Source of the DNA: Saprospiraceae bacterium | GTDB taxonomy: Bacteria; Bacteroidota; Bacteroidia; Chitinophagales; Saprospiraceae | Assembly (NCBI GenBank): GCA_016718505.1 | Contig: JADKDE010000001.1 | Location: 703,501-767,500, forward strand | Reading direction: 5' to 3' | DNA length: 64,000 nucleotides | Translations under genes and position numbers: made by a program | Notes under the pieces: model-generated | The model's input: only the letters and a program-made list of their open reading frames with translations | Told to the model about the DNA's origin: nothing | The model's database searches: none | Part shown: piece after piece, positions 47,161-57,335 of the stretch | How positions within the stretch are numbered: the first letter of the stretch is position 1 | Layout of the letters: each line of letters begins with the position of its first letter

Positions 47161-47911
47161 CTAAATGATTGAAAAGCGAATAAGAGCAGATAAAAAAGGC
47201 TTATACCGATGATAAAAGGCCATGAAAATGGCTGAAAAAAAAATGACCAGTAAAAATGATGCTAGATATAAAAAGGCTAATAATCCAGTGATTACCTTGG
47301 GATTGAAAAGGGCGTAAAGATTGTACGGGTTGCTTTTGCCATCAAAGTGGTAATCTTTGTATTCAAAAAGGATGCATAACCCGCTCATCCACAGGAAATT
47401 AGAAATCCAAATTGGTGTGTACATTTCCGGCAGAAGCGACCATCGCTGCAGTAGCCAATATTGAGGGATATAAATCCATGCTGCGGCTAGAACGAAGGGT
47501 TTTAGGCAGTAGGCTATGTGATTTGGGAGTTTTTTTAAAATAAAATAATAAATGAAAATGATGATGATGGGCCAAATTATTCGAAGTAATTCGATATTCA
47601 GGCTAACGCAAAATAAAACAATGCCTAAAAACAGTGGTAGGTAACGCAATTTGAAAAGCGCGCGCCAAGTAAATTTTCCAGGTTTAAAGGTAGATTGGTG
47701 GATCCAATAAAGGCCATGTACACAAGAAAAGTGCTAGGATGTCGATTTCCCATCTAATCTTTCCGATGGCAATTATTTGGGCTTCTAAGCTGAGACAGAC
47801 TGCAGCAAGGGCAATCCAAATTTTTTTTTCACTGAGAAAATGAAAAAAGGCTAGTGGATATTTTTTAAAAATATTTAAAATTATGCTTGTATTCGATTTT
47901 TTGTACAGCAT
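47161..47911 (-). pseudogene. UbiA-like integral membrane protein, frameshifted
   Basis: Two segments (47911 to about 47729, then to 47161) form one protein of about 250 residues. Deleting one T of a T4 run near 47730 (A4 on the plus strand) joins DILALS to CVHGLYWIHQSTFKPGKFTW and on to RYLPLFLGIVLF. Seven or so membrane segments are visible. The stretch LFEYKDYHFDGKS resembles the second Asp-rich motif of UbiA prenyltransferases; the first motif is not clear. The start overlaps the M42 peptidase gene by 47 bp. Function uncertain. Confidence 0.5.
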
Positions 47912-48950
47912 AATAAATTAGTTTAATCAAATTTTCTATATCCTTGATATGCGCCATTTCTACCGTTGTGTGCATATACTTCAAAGGTAGTGAAATAAGC
48001 GCAGAAGGAACCCCTTCGTTCGAATAAGCAAAAGCATCAGTATCTGTCCCAGTAGATCGAGAAGAAGCTTCTTTTTGCAAAGGAATGGAATTTTCTTGAG
48101 CCGTTTTGTCTAGGAGATTGTACAATACTCGGTGAACTGCAGGTGCGGTGGTAATCGTTGGTCCTAATCCGCATTTGATATCTCCTTTGGCTTTTGGATT
48201 CATCAATGGTGAACGGGTGTCATGGGTTACATCGGTGATGATGGCAGCATTGGGTTTGATGCGATGGGCGATCATCTCAGCGCCACGAAGGCCTATTTCT
48301 TCTTGGACTGCATTGACAAAATACAATGAAAAAGGAAGGCTTATTTGGTTTTCTTTGAGTAAACGGGCTACCTGAGCGATACAGAATCCGCCGATACGAT
48401 TGTCCAAAGCTCTACCAGCGATGTAATTTTCACCGATCCTCATGAAGCCATCTGTATAGGTCACTACGGTGCCAATTTCAATGCCCAAAGCAAGCACTTC
48501 ATCCTTGGAAGAAACACCTAGGTCTATGAATATATTTTCTATGGTTGGAGCGAGATTTTCGTCTTTTCCGATTCTTGTATGGATGGCTGGCCAGCCAAAA
48601 ACGCCAGGTACTAAGCCATTTTTTCCATGGAGGACGACTCGCATCGAAGGTGCGATGATATGATCAGATCCGCCGTTTCTTATCACTTGGATATATCCAT
48701 CGTCGCCGATATAATTGACAAACCAACTGATTTCGTCTGCGTGACCTTCTACGACTACTTTGAAATCTTTACCCGGATTGACGATGCCAAAAGCGGTGCC
48801 ATAATCGTCCAATTCCCAAGTATCCACAAAAGGACGGATATAATCAACCCACAATTTTTGTCCTTCAGCCTCGAATCCCGTAGGCGAATGATTGTCCAAA
48901 TATTTTTGTAAAAAATCAAGTTCTTTCTGACCTAATATCTCCTGTGTCAT
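47865..48950 (-). CDS. M42-family metallopeptidase (aminopeptidase)
   Basis: 361 residues from MTQEILGQKELDFLQKYLDN. Metal ligands: VEGHADEISW (His, Asp), GRALDNRIGG (Asp), VQEEIGLRGA (Glu pair), ITDVTHDT (Asp) and KYMHTTVEMA (His). M42 enzymes form large cytosolic tetrahedral complexes that trim peptides. Start at 48950 chosen because the first 18 residues of the longer frame are unlike the family. Confidence 0.9.
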   Translation of the reverse strand: MTQEILGQKELDFLQKYLDNHSPTGFEAEGQKLWVDYIRPFVDTWELDDYGTAFGIVNPGKDFKVVVEGHADEISWFVNYIGDDGYIQVIRNGGSDHIIAPSMRVVLHGKNGLVPGVFGWPAIHTRIGKDENLAPTIENIFIDLGVSSKDEVLALGIEIGTVVTYTDGFMRIGENYIAGRALDNRIGGFCIAQVARLLKENQISLPFSLYFVNAVQEEIGLRGAEMIAHRIKPNAAIITDVTHDTRSPLMNPKAKGDIKCGLGPTITTAPAVHRVLYNLLDKTAQENSIPLQKEASSRSTGTDTDAFAYSNEGVPSALISLPLKYMHTTVEMAHIKDIENLIKLIYYAVQKIEYKHNFKYF

Positions 48951-48973
48951 AAATTTTTTTAACGTTTTAGCTT

Positions 48974-50882
48974 TTAGATAGTTTGAGACATTTGCAACTC
49001 CCATTCTTCGGTGAGTTGATTGATTTCTGATTTTAGTGACTTATGCTTTTCAACGATGGTATTGGCATCACTTCTATTATAAAAAGCCGAATCTGCCATT
49101 TGAGTTTCCAAGATAGCGAGATCTTCTTCTTTTTTAGTGATTTTTTTTTCAATTTGAGCTACAAGTTTTTGAGCATTCCTCAATTCTTCTGTGGACATAT
49201 TGTCCTGCGGCTTTTCGGGAGTCTTGGAAGAATTGGCTTTTTGATTGCCCATTTCTAAGGATCTCATGTCCTCTATTTTTCTTTTTTCAAGGAAATAATC
49301 AATATCTCCTAGATATTCTTTGACGTTGTTGTCTTTGAATTCAACTACTTTTTCAGTCATGCCCTTGAGGAAATCTCTATCGTGTGAAACCACAAGCAAG
49401 GTACCATCATATCGCAACAAGGCCTTTTTTAAGACTTCTTTGGAAATCATGTCCAAGTGGTTGGTGGGCTCATCCAATACTAGAAAATTGATTGGTCGCA
49501 GCAGCAAACAAGGCCATAGCCAATCTTGCCCTTTCACCACCGCTTAGGACACTCACTTTTTTATCTACATCTTCTCCAGAAAATAAAAAGGATCCAAGGA
49601 TATTTCTCAATTTGGTCCTCATTTCTGGTGGACTATGCAGCTCCATGGTTTCCAGTAAGGTGATTTTTGGATTGAGTACTTCCGCTTGATTTTGGGCGTA
49701 ATAGGCTATATGAACTGAACTGCCAAGGCTATGGTTGCCCTTAGTGGCTTTTTCGACATCTACTATGATTTTTGCCAAGGTGGATTTACCCTGTCCATTC
49801 TGTCCTACGAAGGCTATTTTCTCTCCACGAATGATCTCTTGGTTGATGTTTTTTAATACGTCAATATTACCATAAGACTTGTAGAGGTTTTCGCTTTTCG
49901 ATACAACTTCACCACTTCTTGGTGCGGCGGGAAAGTGAATTTTCATGGCTGCCGTATCTGGATCATCCAATTCGATACGTTCGACTTTATCCAGCATTTT
50001 CGCCATGGACTGAGCCATTTTGGTTTTATTGGCTTTGGCCATAAATCGGCTTATAGTTCTTTCTTTATCGGCAATCCAGCGCTGTTGGTTTTCGTAAGCG
50101 GCTTCCAATTTCTCCCTTCTTTCACTTCTTAGCTCTACATATTTGGAATAGTTCGCCTTGTAGTCGTACACATTGCCAAGTTCTACTTCGATAGTCCTTT
50201 TGGTTATCTTGTCGAGGAAAACCTTATCGTGCGAAATCAAAATTACGGTACCATGGTAGTTCTCTAGCACTCCTTCAAGCCAAATGATGGACTCGATATC
50301 CAAGTGATTGGTAGGCTCATCGAGAAGTAAGTAGTCGGGCTTTTTGAGCAGCATTTTTGCCAATTCTATACGCATTCTCCATCCACCACTGAATTCATCT
50401 GTCATCCTTGAAAAATCAGACTGCTTAAAACCAAGACCCTTGAGGACTCGCTCTGCTTGGGCTTCCATATTGGGCCCACCTGTAGTATGCAATTTTTCGT
50501 TGATAAAATCTATTTGGTGTAGTATATCTTCGTAAGCTTCAGATTCGTAATCGTCCCTTTCGGTCAATTCGTTGGTTAATTCTTCTAGTTGAGCTTCGAG
50601 GTTGTTAATTTCATCAAAAGCGGATAAAGCCTCATCCAAAACAGTTTTTCCAATTTGGAGGTCGATATCTTGGTGCAAATAAGAGATAGAAGCCGTTTTT
50701 GGCTTGGAAATGCTACCGCTATCGGGTTTCATTTCTTCTGCGATGATTTTAAGCAAGGTGGACTTTCCAGCACCATTTCTTCCTACGAGACCTATTTTTT
50801 CGTTGGATTTGATGGTAACATTGATGTCATCGAATAAAATTCTTTCGCTATACTGTAAGTATATATTGGTCAAAACAATCAT
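48974..50882 (-). pseudogene. ABC-F family ATPase, frameshifted
   Basis: About 636 residues when joined. First ATPase: LVGRNGAGKSTLLKI, FSGGWRMRIELAKMLL and YLLLDEPTNHLDIES. Second: FVGQNGQGKSTLAKI, LSGGERARLAMA and FLVLDEPTNHLDM. Between them is the P-site/linker helix pair typical of ABC-F proteins that act on ribosomes. The break lies near 49505: removing one T from a T3 run (plus-strand A3) changes ALFAAATNQFSS to ALLLLRPINFLVLDEP and joins the 48974-49540 segment. The C-terminal extension is a coiled coil (LRNAQKLVAQIEKKITKKEE). Confidence 0.9.
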
Positions 50883-50899
50883 AAAAACAAGGGATGGTT

Positions 50900-51490
50900 T
50901 TAATTCTGGTTGTAAAATTTAGGTATCTCAGAAAGTACGGCGAAAGTCTCCCCTTTTTGTCTAAGGGCGTGGGACCAGCTTGAATGTACGGGTCTAGGGT
51001 TGTTGAAGATTAGTTTTTCGTCTATTTCGGAAGGAATCCAGTATCTATTGGATATTTCTTCGCGCAGTTGACCAGCGGTCCACCCAGTATAGCCTACAAA
51101 AAATTTGAAATTATCTTCTGTCAAATATCCAGCTTTCGCCAATCCTTTTATTTGCTCAAAACGTCCACCCCAATGAATTTTTCCAAATATCGGGATGCTG
51201 TCATCTACGAAATCTTGGATACTGTGTATAAAATACAAACTGTCAGTATTCACGGGTCCACCAATATAAACTGGCAGATTGACATCATCCAAATCGTTAA
51301 TCAAATCGGAGATGGTGACGTCTTGTAGTTTTTTGTTGATGATGAAACCGACGGTACCGTCTTGATTGCTATGATCGGCGATCAAAATGATGGATTGTTT
51401 AAAGATATCATCTTGAGCAAAAGGCTCTGCAATCAAAAAATTACCTTTTTCGATTAAAGTTTCTGTATTGCTAGCTTTTTGGTTATTCAA
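50900..51490 (-). CDS. YqgE/AlgH-family protein
   Basis: 196 residues with the family's defining parts: GNFLIAEPFAQDDIFKQSII near the start, DGTVGFIINKKLQD, VYIGGPVNTDSLYFIHS and YTGWTAGQLREEI. Cytosolic; molecular role not settled in the family. Start codon is TTG at 51490; no upstream ATG is in frame. The ABC-F gene lies 17 bp downstream. Confidence 0.9.
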   Translation of the reverse strand: MNNQKASNTETLIEKGNFLIAEPFAQDDIFKQSIILIADHSNQDGTVGFIINKKLQDVTISDLINDLDDVNLPVYIGGPVNTDSLYFIHSIQDFVDDSIPIFGKIHWGGRFEQIKGLAKAGYLTEDNFKFFVGYTGWTAGQLREEISNRYWIPSEIDEKLIFNNPRPVHSSWSHALRQKGETFAVLSEIPKFYNQN

Positions 51491-51590
51491 CGAATTTAAA
51501 AATTATAATATTCACGAAATGGCAAAATTGTCAATATTGACGCGGCAAAGTTAATAATATTTTCTGGGTTAAAAATAATTTAACAAAAGG

Positions 51591-52169
51591 CTATTTGTTT
51601 TTGATGAGATTTAGAAATTCGGTTCGGGTCGCAATATTGTTAAACTCACCCTTGAACGCAGATGTCGTGGTCATACTATTTTGCTTTTGAACGCCTCTCA
51701 TCATCATACACATGTGAGCCGCCTCGATTACAACGGCCACTCCTTGGGGTTGTAGGGTGTCATGGATACAATTCAAAATATCTGTGGTCAATCTCTCTTG
51801 GACTTGCAGACGTCTTGCAAAAACATCGACAACTCTTGGGATTTTACTGAGACCCACTATATAACCTTTGGGTATATATCCGATATGTGCTTTTCCAAAA
51901 AAGGGCAACATGTGATGTTCGCACATGGAGTATAACTCTATGTCACGGACGATGACCATTTCATTGTATTCTTCTTTAAATTTGGCACTATTCAAAATTG
52001 CAACAGGATCTAATCGATATCCCTGTGTTAGAAATTGCATAGCCTTTGAGGCACGGCCGGGTGTTTTTAATAAACCATCTCTGTCTGGATCTTCACCCAA
52101 TTCTCTTATAATATTGGAATAATTTTCAGTCAGCGCCAATATATTGTTTTCATCCATCAATGAACTCAT
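51591..52169 (-). CDS. folE: GTP cyclohydrolase I
   Basis: 192 residues. Converts GTP to 7,8-dihydroneopterin triphosphate, the first step of folate, biopterin and queuosine pathways. Zinc ligands and active site: SMCEHHMLPFFGKAHIGYIP (Cys, His) and VVIEAAHMCMMMRGVQKQ (Cys), with the catalytic His in the first. It lies 26 bp after the PTPS/QueD gene on the same strand. The two act in sequence, which suggests a pterin or deazapurine route. Confidence 0.94.
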   Translation of the reverse strand: MSSLMDENNILALTENYSNIIRELGEDPDRDGLLKTPGRASKAMQFLTQGYRLDPVAILNSAKFKEEYNEMVIVRDIELYSMCEHHMLPFFGKAHIGYIPKGYIVGLSKIPRVVDVFARRLQVQERLTTDILNCIHDTLQPQGVAVVIEAAHMCMMMRGVQKQNSMTTTSAFKGEFNNIATRTEFLNLIKNK

Positions 52170-52195
52170 AATTTCCTAAACTTCTAGTTTAATAA

Positions 52196-52606
52196 TTACT
52201 CTCCGTAATATTCTGCATAAATTTTGTCTGTTTCTGACAATTTTATACAATGCAAGGTAGCCCCTTCAAAGCAATTTTCAAGTTGTTTCCAAAATAAAAT
52301 CACAAGATTCTCGGTAGAAGGCTGGACACCTTTGGGGATGAAATCTACATCAATATTCAGGTTAAGATGATCCACACGATCTAAGATAACTTCATGCATG
52401 ATTTCGCTCATCTTCCTAGCATCAAATAGAAAACCTGTCACGGGGTCAGGATTACCTTTGACCGTAACAGAAAGAATATAATTATGTCCGGGCCAATTCT
52501 TGTTGGCACATTTGCCAAATATGCTTTTATTTTTTTCTTCAGACCAATCCTCTACATATAATTTGTGCGCTGCATTAAATTTTTCAACTCTCGTCAGATA
52601 TACCAT
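52196..52606 (-). CDS. 6-pyruvoyl-tetrahydropterin synthase / QueD-family protein
   Basis: 136 residues. Zinc His residues in EKFNAAHKLY and WPGHNYILSV, the catalytic Cys in FGKCANKNW and the Asp-His pair in LDRVDHLNLNID. Family members process dihydroneopterin triphosphate to 6-pyruvoyl-tetrahydropterin (biopterin) or 6-carboxy-tetrahydropterin (queuosine). Which applies cannot be settled from this window. It is first in a two-gene unit with folE. A TACCTTTG box lies 23 nt before the start. Confidence 0.88.
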   Translation of the reverse strand: MVYLTRVEKFNAAHKLYVEDWSEEKNKSIFGKCANKNWPGHNYILSVTVKGNPDPVTGFLFDARKMSEIMHEVILDRVDHLNLNIDVDFIPKGVQPSTENLVILFWKQLENCFEGATLHCIKLSETDKIYAEYYGE

Positions 52607-53011
52607 TGACTATTAATTATTATTTCGTCAAAGGTACCACTTTTTTAAAAAATCAATTAAGAGAAATGACTGTATAACTGGATGAAATATGATTTCAAAT
52701 ATATCTTGGGGTTAATAAAAATGGAACAAATCATTTTGATTTGTGGACTTAGTCTAAAAATATTGCTTTTTAAAAATAGACATATATAATATTTTGATAT
52801 TTTAACAATAAAAATGTATTATACTAAGGCTTTATTTTTTTAATAATAATAGAATAAAAAGTTAGGAAAATTTTCAAAACTCCTTACCTTAGCAAGTTCT
52901 TGCGCTATTTTTTAAAATAAATTAGAGTGTCTTTTGGGGGAAAAATGGAAAGGGACAGAATAGTCAAGTTTTAATAGTATAAATAAAAATATTAATTAAG
53001 ATAAAAGAGTC
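52607..53011 (+). other. 405-bp AT-rich intergenic region between divergent units
   Basis: It holds the promoter of the pterin genes (52629-52656). For the nucleoside operon the best candidate is TTAG-N19-TACCTTAG near 52862-52893, which departs from consensus at both boxes. The rest is A/T-rich with no open frame or strong hairpin. Confidence 0.4.
52629..52656 (-). promoter_or_regulatory. Promoter of the pterin gene pair
   Basis: On the minus strand, TTG then 17 nt then TACCTTTG (52636-52629). The -7 box is a full match; the spacer is short. It starts about 20 nt before the coding start at 52606. Confidence 0.45.
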
Positions 53012-53881
53012 ATGATAGCACCTTCAGAATTAATAATAAACGATAGGGGAGCCATTTATCACCTAAATGTCAGACCCGAAGAGATTGCAGATACAGTGAT
53101 TTTGGTGGGAGACCCAGATCGAGTTGTAAAAGTTTCAAATCATTTTGATAAAATTGAACACAAGCTTCATCATAGGGAATTCATAACCCACACGGGATAT
53201 ATTGGTCAAAAGAGATTATCTGTAGTATCTACTGGTATTGGTCCAGACAATATAGATATTGCTTTGAATGAATTGGATGCTTTGGTAAACATTGATTTTG
53301 ACACAAGAGAAGTTAAATCCGAGCTAAAATCACTTAACTTTTTTAGATTTGGAACGTCAGGGGCATTACAAGCTGATATCCCAGTTGATTCATTTGTCGC
53401 AGGGACCCATGGTTTGGGTTTGGACAATGTTTTGAATTATTATCAGCACAAGGCACAACCAAGCGACCAAGCAATTGTGGATGAGTTTGTAGCCCATACA
53501 GGACTCGGTGCTGAGACGACCAATCCTTATGTATTTGAAGGCAGTAAGCAATTGTTGAGTCATTTTAAGGAAGATTACCATAAAGGTATAACTGCGACAT
53601 GCCCTGGATTTTATGGACCACAAGGAAGAATATTGAGGCTGCCCATTTCGAATCCTGGTATTATTGAAAAATTTACGAGCTTCCGATTAGGCGATATTCG
53701 TATTTCTAATTTTGAAATGGAAACTTCGGTGATATATGGTTTGGGTGCTTTGCTTGGACATCATTGTTTAAGCCTAAATGCCATCATTGCCAATAGAGTC
53801 ATCAAGGAGTTCTCTAAAGATACAAATGTAGTGGTCGGACGATTGATCGAAAGGTCATTGGGAATTATTTCCAAAATTTAA
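53012..53881 (+). CDS. Nucleoside phosphorylase (uridine phosphorylase-like)
   Basis: 289 residues of the PNP/UDP superfamily. ILVGDPDRVVKVSNHF near residue 30 and RFGTSGALQADIP near 113 bind phosphate; SNFEMETSVIYGLGALLGHH near 232 binds the ribose. Cleaves uridine or related nucleosides with phosphate to base plus (deoxy)ribose-1-phosphate. It leads a five-gene operon with deoC, two aldehyde dehydrogenase-like genes and deoD, all on one strand with gaps of about 30-50 bp, so deoxynucleosides are the likely physiological substrates. Confidence 0.85.
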   Translation: MIAPSELIINDRGAIYHLNVRPEEIADTVILVGDPDRVVKVSNHFDKIEHKLHHREFITHTGYIGQKRLSVVSTGIGPDNIDIALNELDALVNIDFDTREVKSELKSLNFFRFGTSGALQADIPVDSFVAGTHGLGLDNVLNYYQHKAQPSDQAIVDEFVAHTGLGAETTNPYVFEGSKQLLSHFKEDYHKGITATCPGFYGPQGRILRLPISNPGIIEKFTSFRLGDIRISNFEMETSVIYGLGALLGHHCLSLNAIIANRVIKEFSKDTNVVVGRLIERSLGIISKI

Positions 53882-53923
53882 TTAAAAACTTAAGTTTTAT
53901 AACAAGACAAAATCATACTTGGG

Positions 53924-54835
53924 ATGAAGCCAAATATAAAAATTCCTGATTTTTCACATACAGCGGTGGTTGATCAAGTTGGTATAGAAGAAAGAGCATC
54001 GAGATTTACTAAGAGAAGTATTAAGAACGAGACCAAAATGAATGGCTTGTTGCTCGCGCTAAATATGATCGATCTGACTACCTTGGAGGGTAAAGATACG
54101 GTAGGAAAAGTCAAACAATTGTGCACCAAAGCGATGCATCTACACAAAGCATATCCAGGGCTGCCGACTGTGGCCGCAGTCTGCGTATATCCATCAATGG
54201 TGGGAGTGGCCAAAAAGGCACTCGGAGATTCTGGAGTCAAAGTCGCCTCTGTTTCTACTGCTTTTCCTAGTGGACAAGCACCCACTCAGGTCAAAATAGA
54301 CGATACAAAATATGCCGTCGAAAATGGAGCAGATGAGATAGACATGGTCATCTCAAGAGGAAAATTTTTGCAAGGAGAATATAATTTCGTCTTTGATGAA
54401 ATAGCTCTGATCAAAGAAATCTGTGGTGATGCTCGATTAAAAGTCATCTTAGAAACAGGTGAATTGGGTACCTACGATCGAGTTAGGAAAGCCAGCGATA
54501 TAGCCATGTATGCGGGTGCTGATTTTATAAAGACTTCTACTGGAAAAATCTCACCAGCGGCAACCATGCCTGTTACTCTGGTGATGCTGGAAGCTATCCG
54601 AGATTTTTATTATAAAACGGGAAAAAAAATAGCCATGAAACCAGCTGGAGGAATCTCCAAAGCTAAATTGGCACTTCACTATTTGGTAATGCTGAATGAA
54701 GTTTTGGGCGAAGACTGGATGAATAATGAATGGTTTCGATTCGGTGCAAGCAGCCTAGCCAATGATCTCTTAATGCAGATTATGAAGCAAAAAACGGGCA
54801 TCTATCAAAGTTCAAACTATTTTTCAATAGACTAA
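53924..54835 (+). CDS. deoC: Deoxyribose-phosphate aldolase
   Basis: 303 residues, the longer form of the enzyme. Cuts 2-deoxyribose-5-phosphate to glyceraldehyde-3-phosphate and acetaldehyde. The Schiff-base Lys is in GADFIKTSTGKISPA, with the partner Lys region KPAGGISKAKL and the Asp in ENGADEIDMVI. The following aldehyde dehydrogenase would use the acetaldehyde; gap at 22 kb would use the triose. Spaced 42 bp after the nucleoside phosphorylase gene. Confidence 0.94.
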   Translation: MKPNIKIPDFSHTAVVDQVGIEERASRFTKRSIKNETKMNGLLLALNMIDLTTLEGKDTVGKVKQLCTKAMHLHKAYPGLPTVAAVCVYPSMVGVAKKALGDSGVKVASVSTAFPSGQAPTQVKIDDTKYAVENGADEIDMVISRGKFLQGEYNFVFDEIALIKEICGDARLKVILETGELGTYDRVRKASDIAMYAGADFIKTSTGKISPAATMPVTLVMLEAIRDFYYKTGKKIAMKPAGGISKAKLALHYLVMLNEVLGEDWMNNEWFRFGASSLANDLLMQIMKQKTGIYQSSNYFSID

Positions 54836-54883
54836 TAATATAGATAGCCAATAACTTTAAACATTGTTTTAATATTTTATAAA

Positions 54884-56368
54884 ATGGCAAAAGACGATAA
54901 AAAAGACAATACGCTCAAGCTTAAATTTGATAGTGCTAGAAATTTAGCGCCAGCACCAGAAAGTAAGAGCATCGCTAAAATAAAGCCTCAATACGAGCTT
55001 TTTATCAATGGCAGTTTTGTCAAACCCGAAAGTGGTAAATATTTTGATACCATCAACCCAGCAACCGAAGAAAAGCTGTCGCAGGTGGCCGAGGCCAGCC
55101 CAGCCGATGTGGACAAAGCCATAAAATCAGCTAAGTCCGCCTATCAAAAGGTTTGGAGCAAAATGCCTGGTAAAGAACGTGCGAAATATATTTTTCGGAT
55201 TTCGAGAATGATACAAGAAAAAGCTAGGGAGTTTGCTGTAGTGGAGTCCCTAGATGGTGGGAAACCCATAAGAGAAAGCCGCGATTTTGATGTACCCACA
55301 GCAGCCAATCACTTTTTCTACTATGCAGGATGGGCTGATAAATTGAACTATGCATTTCCAACCAAAACGCCTAGACCAGTGGGAGTCGCCAGTCAAATCA
55401 TACCGTGGAATTTTCCATTGCTCATGGCCGCTTGGAAGATAGCACCAGCCTTGGCTACGGGCAATACGGTAGTTTTGAAATCTGCAGAGACGACACCACT
55501 TACTGCTTTGATGCTCGCTGAGCTGATCCAAGAAGCAGATTTACCTCCTGGAGTGGTCAATATCATCACAGGTGCAGGAGAGACGGGTGCAGCCATGGTT
55601 TCGCATCCCGATACGGACAAAATAGCCTTTACGGGGTCAACGGATGTCGGTAAAATCATACAAAAGGCGGTTGCATCTACCCATAAAAAAGTAACGCTGG
55701 AATTGGGTGGCAAGGCCGCCAACATCATATTCGATGATGCACCATTAGACCAAGCGGTTGAAGGAGTAATCAACGGAATATTTTTCAATCAAGGTCATGT
55801 ATGTTGTGCAGGATCTAGGCTTTATGTCCAAGAGTCGGTGTATGATATCGTACTACGAAAATTGAAAGATAGATTAGAAACCTTGATAGTTGGCGATCCT
55901 TTGGATAAGAATACAGATATCGGGGCTATTAATTCTAGGGGTCAATTGGAGACCATTCAAAAATATTTGAAGATCGGAGTTCAAGAAGGTGGGGAGATAT
56001 ATCAAAGTTCATGCCCATTGCCCAAGAAAGGATTTTTCTGTTCACCTACTTTGTTTACCAATGTCAGCCAATCGAGTAGGATAGCTCAGGAAGAAATTTT
56101 TGGACCAGTTCTTTCCATTCTTACCTTTAGAACAGAAGATGAAGTCATCGAGAAAGCGAATAATACCCCTTACGGACTTTCAGCTGGGGTTTGGACGGAC
56201 AAGGGTTCCAAAATATTCAACATGACGACTAAGCTTAGAGCAGGAGTTGTTTGGGCTAATACTTTCAATAAGTTTGATCCAACTTCGCCATTTGGTGGAT
56301 TTAAGGAGAGTGGTTTTGGAAGAGAAGGGGGCCTACACGGTTTGATGCCCTATTTGCATTTAGATTAA
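54884..56368 (+). CDS. NAD(P)-dependent aldehyde dehydrogenase
   Basis: 494 residues, full-length ALDH superfamily enzyme. Catalytic Glu in VTLELGGKAANI near residue 270, catalytic Cys in GHVCCAGSRL near residue 308, cofactor motif FTGSTDVGKI near 247 and the C-terminal FGGFKESGFGREGG. The position after deoC suggests it oxidises acetaldehyde to acetate (or acetyl-CoA). A charged N-terminal extension of about 35 residues precedes the catalytic domain. Confidence 0.9.
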   Translation: MAKDDKKDNTLKLKFDSARNLAPAPESKSIAKIKPQYELFINGSFVKPESGKYFDTINPATEEKLSQVAEASPADVDKAIKSAKSAYQKVWSKMPGKERAKYIFRISRMIQEKAREFAVVESLDGGKPIRESRDFDVPTAANHFFYYAGWADKLNYAFPTKTPRPVGVASQIIPWNFPLLMAAWKIAPALATGNTVVLKSAETTPLTALMLAELIQEADLPPGVVNIITGAGETGAAMVSHPDTDKIAFTGSTDVGKIIQKAVASTHKKVTLELGGKAANIIFDDAPLDQAVEGVINGIFFNQGHVCCAGSRLYVQESVYDIVLRKLKDRLETLIVGDPLDKNTDIGAINSRGQLETIQKYLKIGVQEGGEIYQSSCPLPKKGFFCSPTLFTNVSQSSRIAQEEIFGPVLSILTFRTEDEVIEKANNTPYGLSAGVWTDKGSKIFNMTTKLRAGVVWANTFNKFDPTSPFGGFKESGFGREGGLHGLMPYLHLD

Positions 56369-56395
56369 TATTTAAAATAAAAAATAAAATTTGGT

Positions 56396-57307
56396 ATGGC
56401 AAAAATAAACAATACCAATGACGAGCAGAGATTGGAAGTATTGAAAACTTATAAGATTTATGTTGGAGGGCAATTTCCTCGGACTGAATCTGGGCGATAT
56501 TATGTCGTAAAAAGTAAAAATGGGGATCACCTTGCCAATGTTTGCCAATGTTCGAGAAAAGACTTTAGAGATGCGGTACTGGCTGCAAGAAATGCCTTTG
56601 GGGGCTGGAGCGCTAGAGCGGCATTCAATCGCGGTCAAATTTTGTATCGAATCGCAGAAATGCTTGAAGGTCGAAAGTCTCAATTTGTTGATGAGATGAC
56701 TAAGCAAGGGCTGTCACTCAAACAAGCTAATGAAGAGGTCAATCTATCGATAGAAAGACTTATCTACTATGCAGGTTGGTGTGATAAATATCATGCAATG
56801 GCCAGTACGGTCAATCCAGTAGCATCTTCACATTTCAACTTTTCAAGCCCTGAGCCAACAGGAGTTGTTTCCGTTTTAGCTCCTGATGATAGCCCTTTGT
56901 TGGGCTTAGTTTCAATGATGGCACCCATCATTTCTGGAGGAAATACTTGTGTGATTTTGGCTTCCAGTAAATATCCATTATCCGCTGTTACATTCGGAGA
57001 GGTATTGGGGACATCGGATCTTTCAGGGGGTGTGGTCAATATCTTGACGGGGTTCGTTGACGAGCTTTTACCGTACTTTGCGGATCACATGGACGTCAAT
57101 GCCATCACTTTATCAGATCAAAGCGAATCACAAGTGACACTCGCCAAGGAGAAATCAGTGTTCAATCTAAAAAGGGTATTTCAATACAAAAATATCAATT
57201 GGATAACAGAAAAAGGTCAATCTCCCTACTTTATACTTGATTTACAAGAGATTAAAACAACATGGCACCCCATAGAAAATATCGGTGGAGCCAAGGCAAG
57301 TTACTAA
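56396..57307 (+). CDS. Truncated aldehyde dehydrogenase-like protein without catalytic domain
   Basis: 303 residues that align to the first half of an ALDH: YKIYVGGQFPRTESGRYYVV at the start, then ARNAFGGWSARAAFNRGQIL and VVSVLAPDDSPLLGLVSMMA. The catalytic Glu motif (LELGGK), the Cys motif and the C-terminal FGG..SG block are absent. The stop is a normal one and the sequence after it does not continue the family, so this looks like a natural half-length protein. It lies 27 bp after the full ALDH gene and 28 bp before deoD. Inference: a non-catalytic partner of the full enzyme. Confidence 0.75.
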   Translation: MAKINNTNDEQRLEVLKTYKIYVGGQFPRTESGRYYVVKSKNGDHLANVCQCSRKDFRDAVLAARNAFGGWSARAAFNRGQILYRIAEMLEGRKSQFVDEMTKQGLSLKQANEEVNLSIERLIYYAGWCDKYHAMASTVNPVASSHFNFSSPEPTGVVSVLAPDDSPLLGLVSMMAPIISGGNTCVILASSKYPLSAVTFGEVLGTSDLSGGVVNILTGFVDELLPYFADHMDVNAITLSDQSESQVTLAKEKSVFNLKRVFQYKNINWITEKGQSPYFILDLQEIKTTWHPIENIGGAKASY

Positions 57308-57335
57308 CATTTACTAACAAAAATTAAACGAAAAT

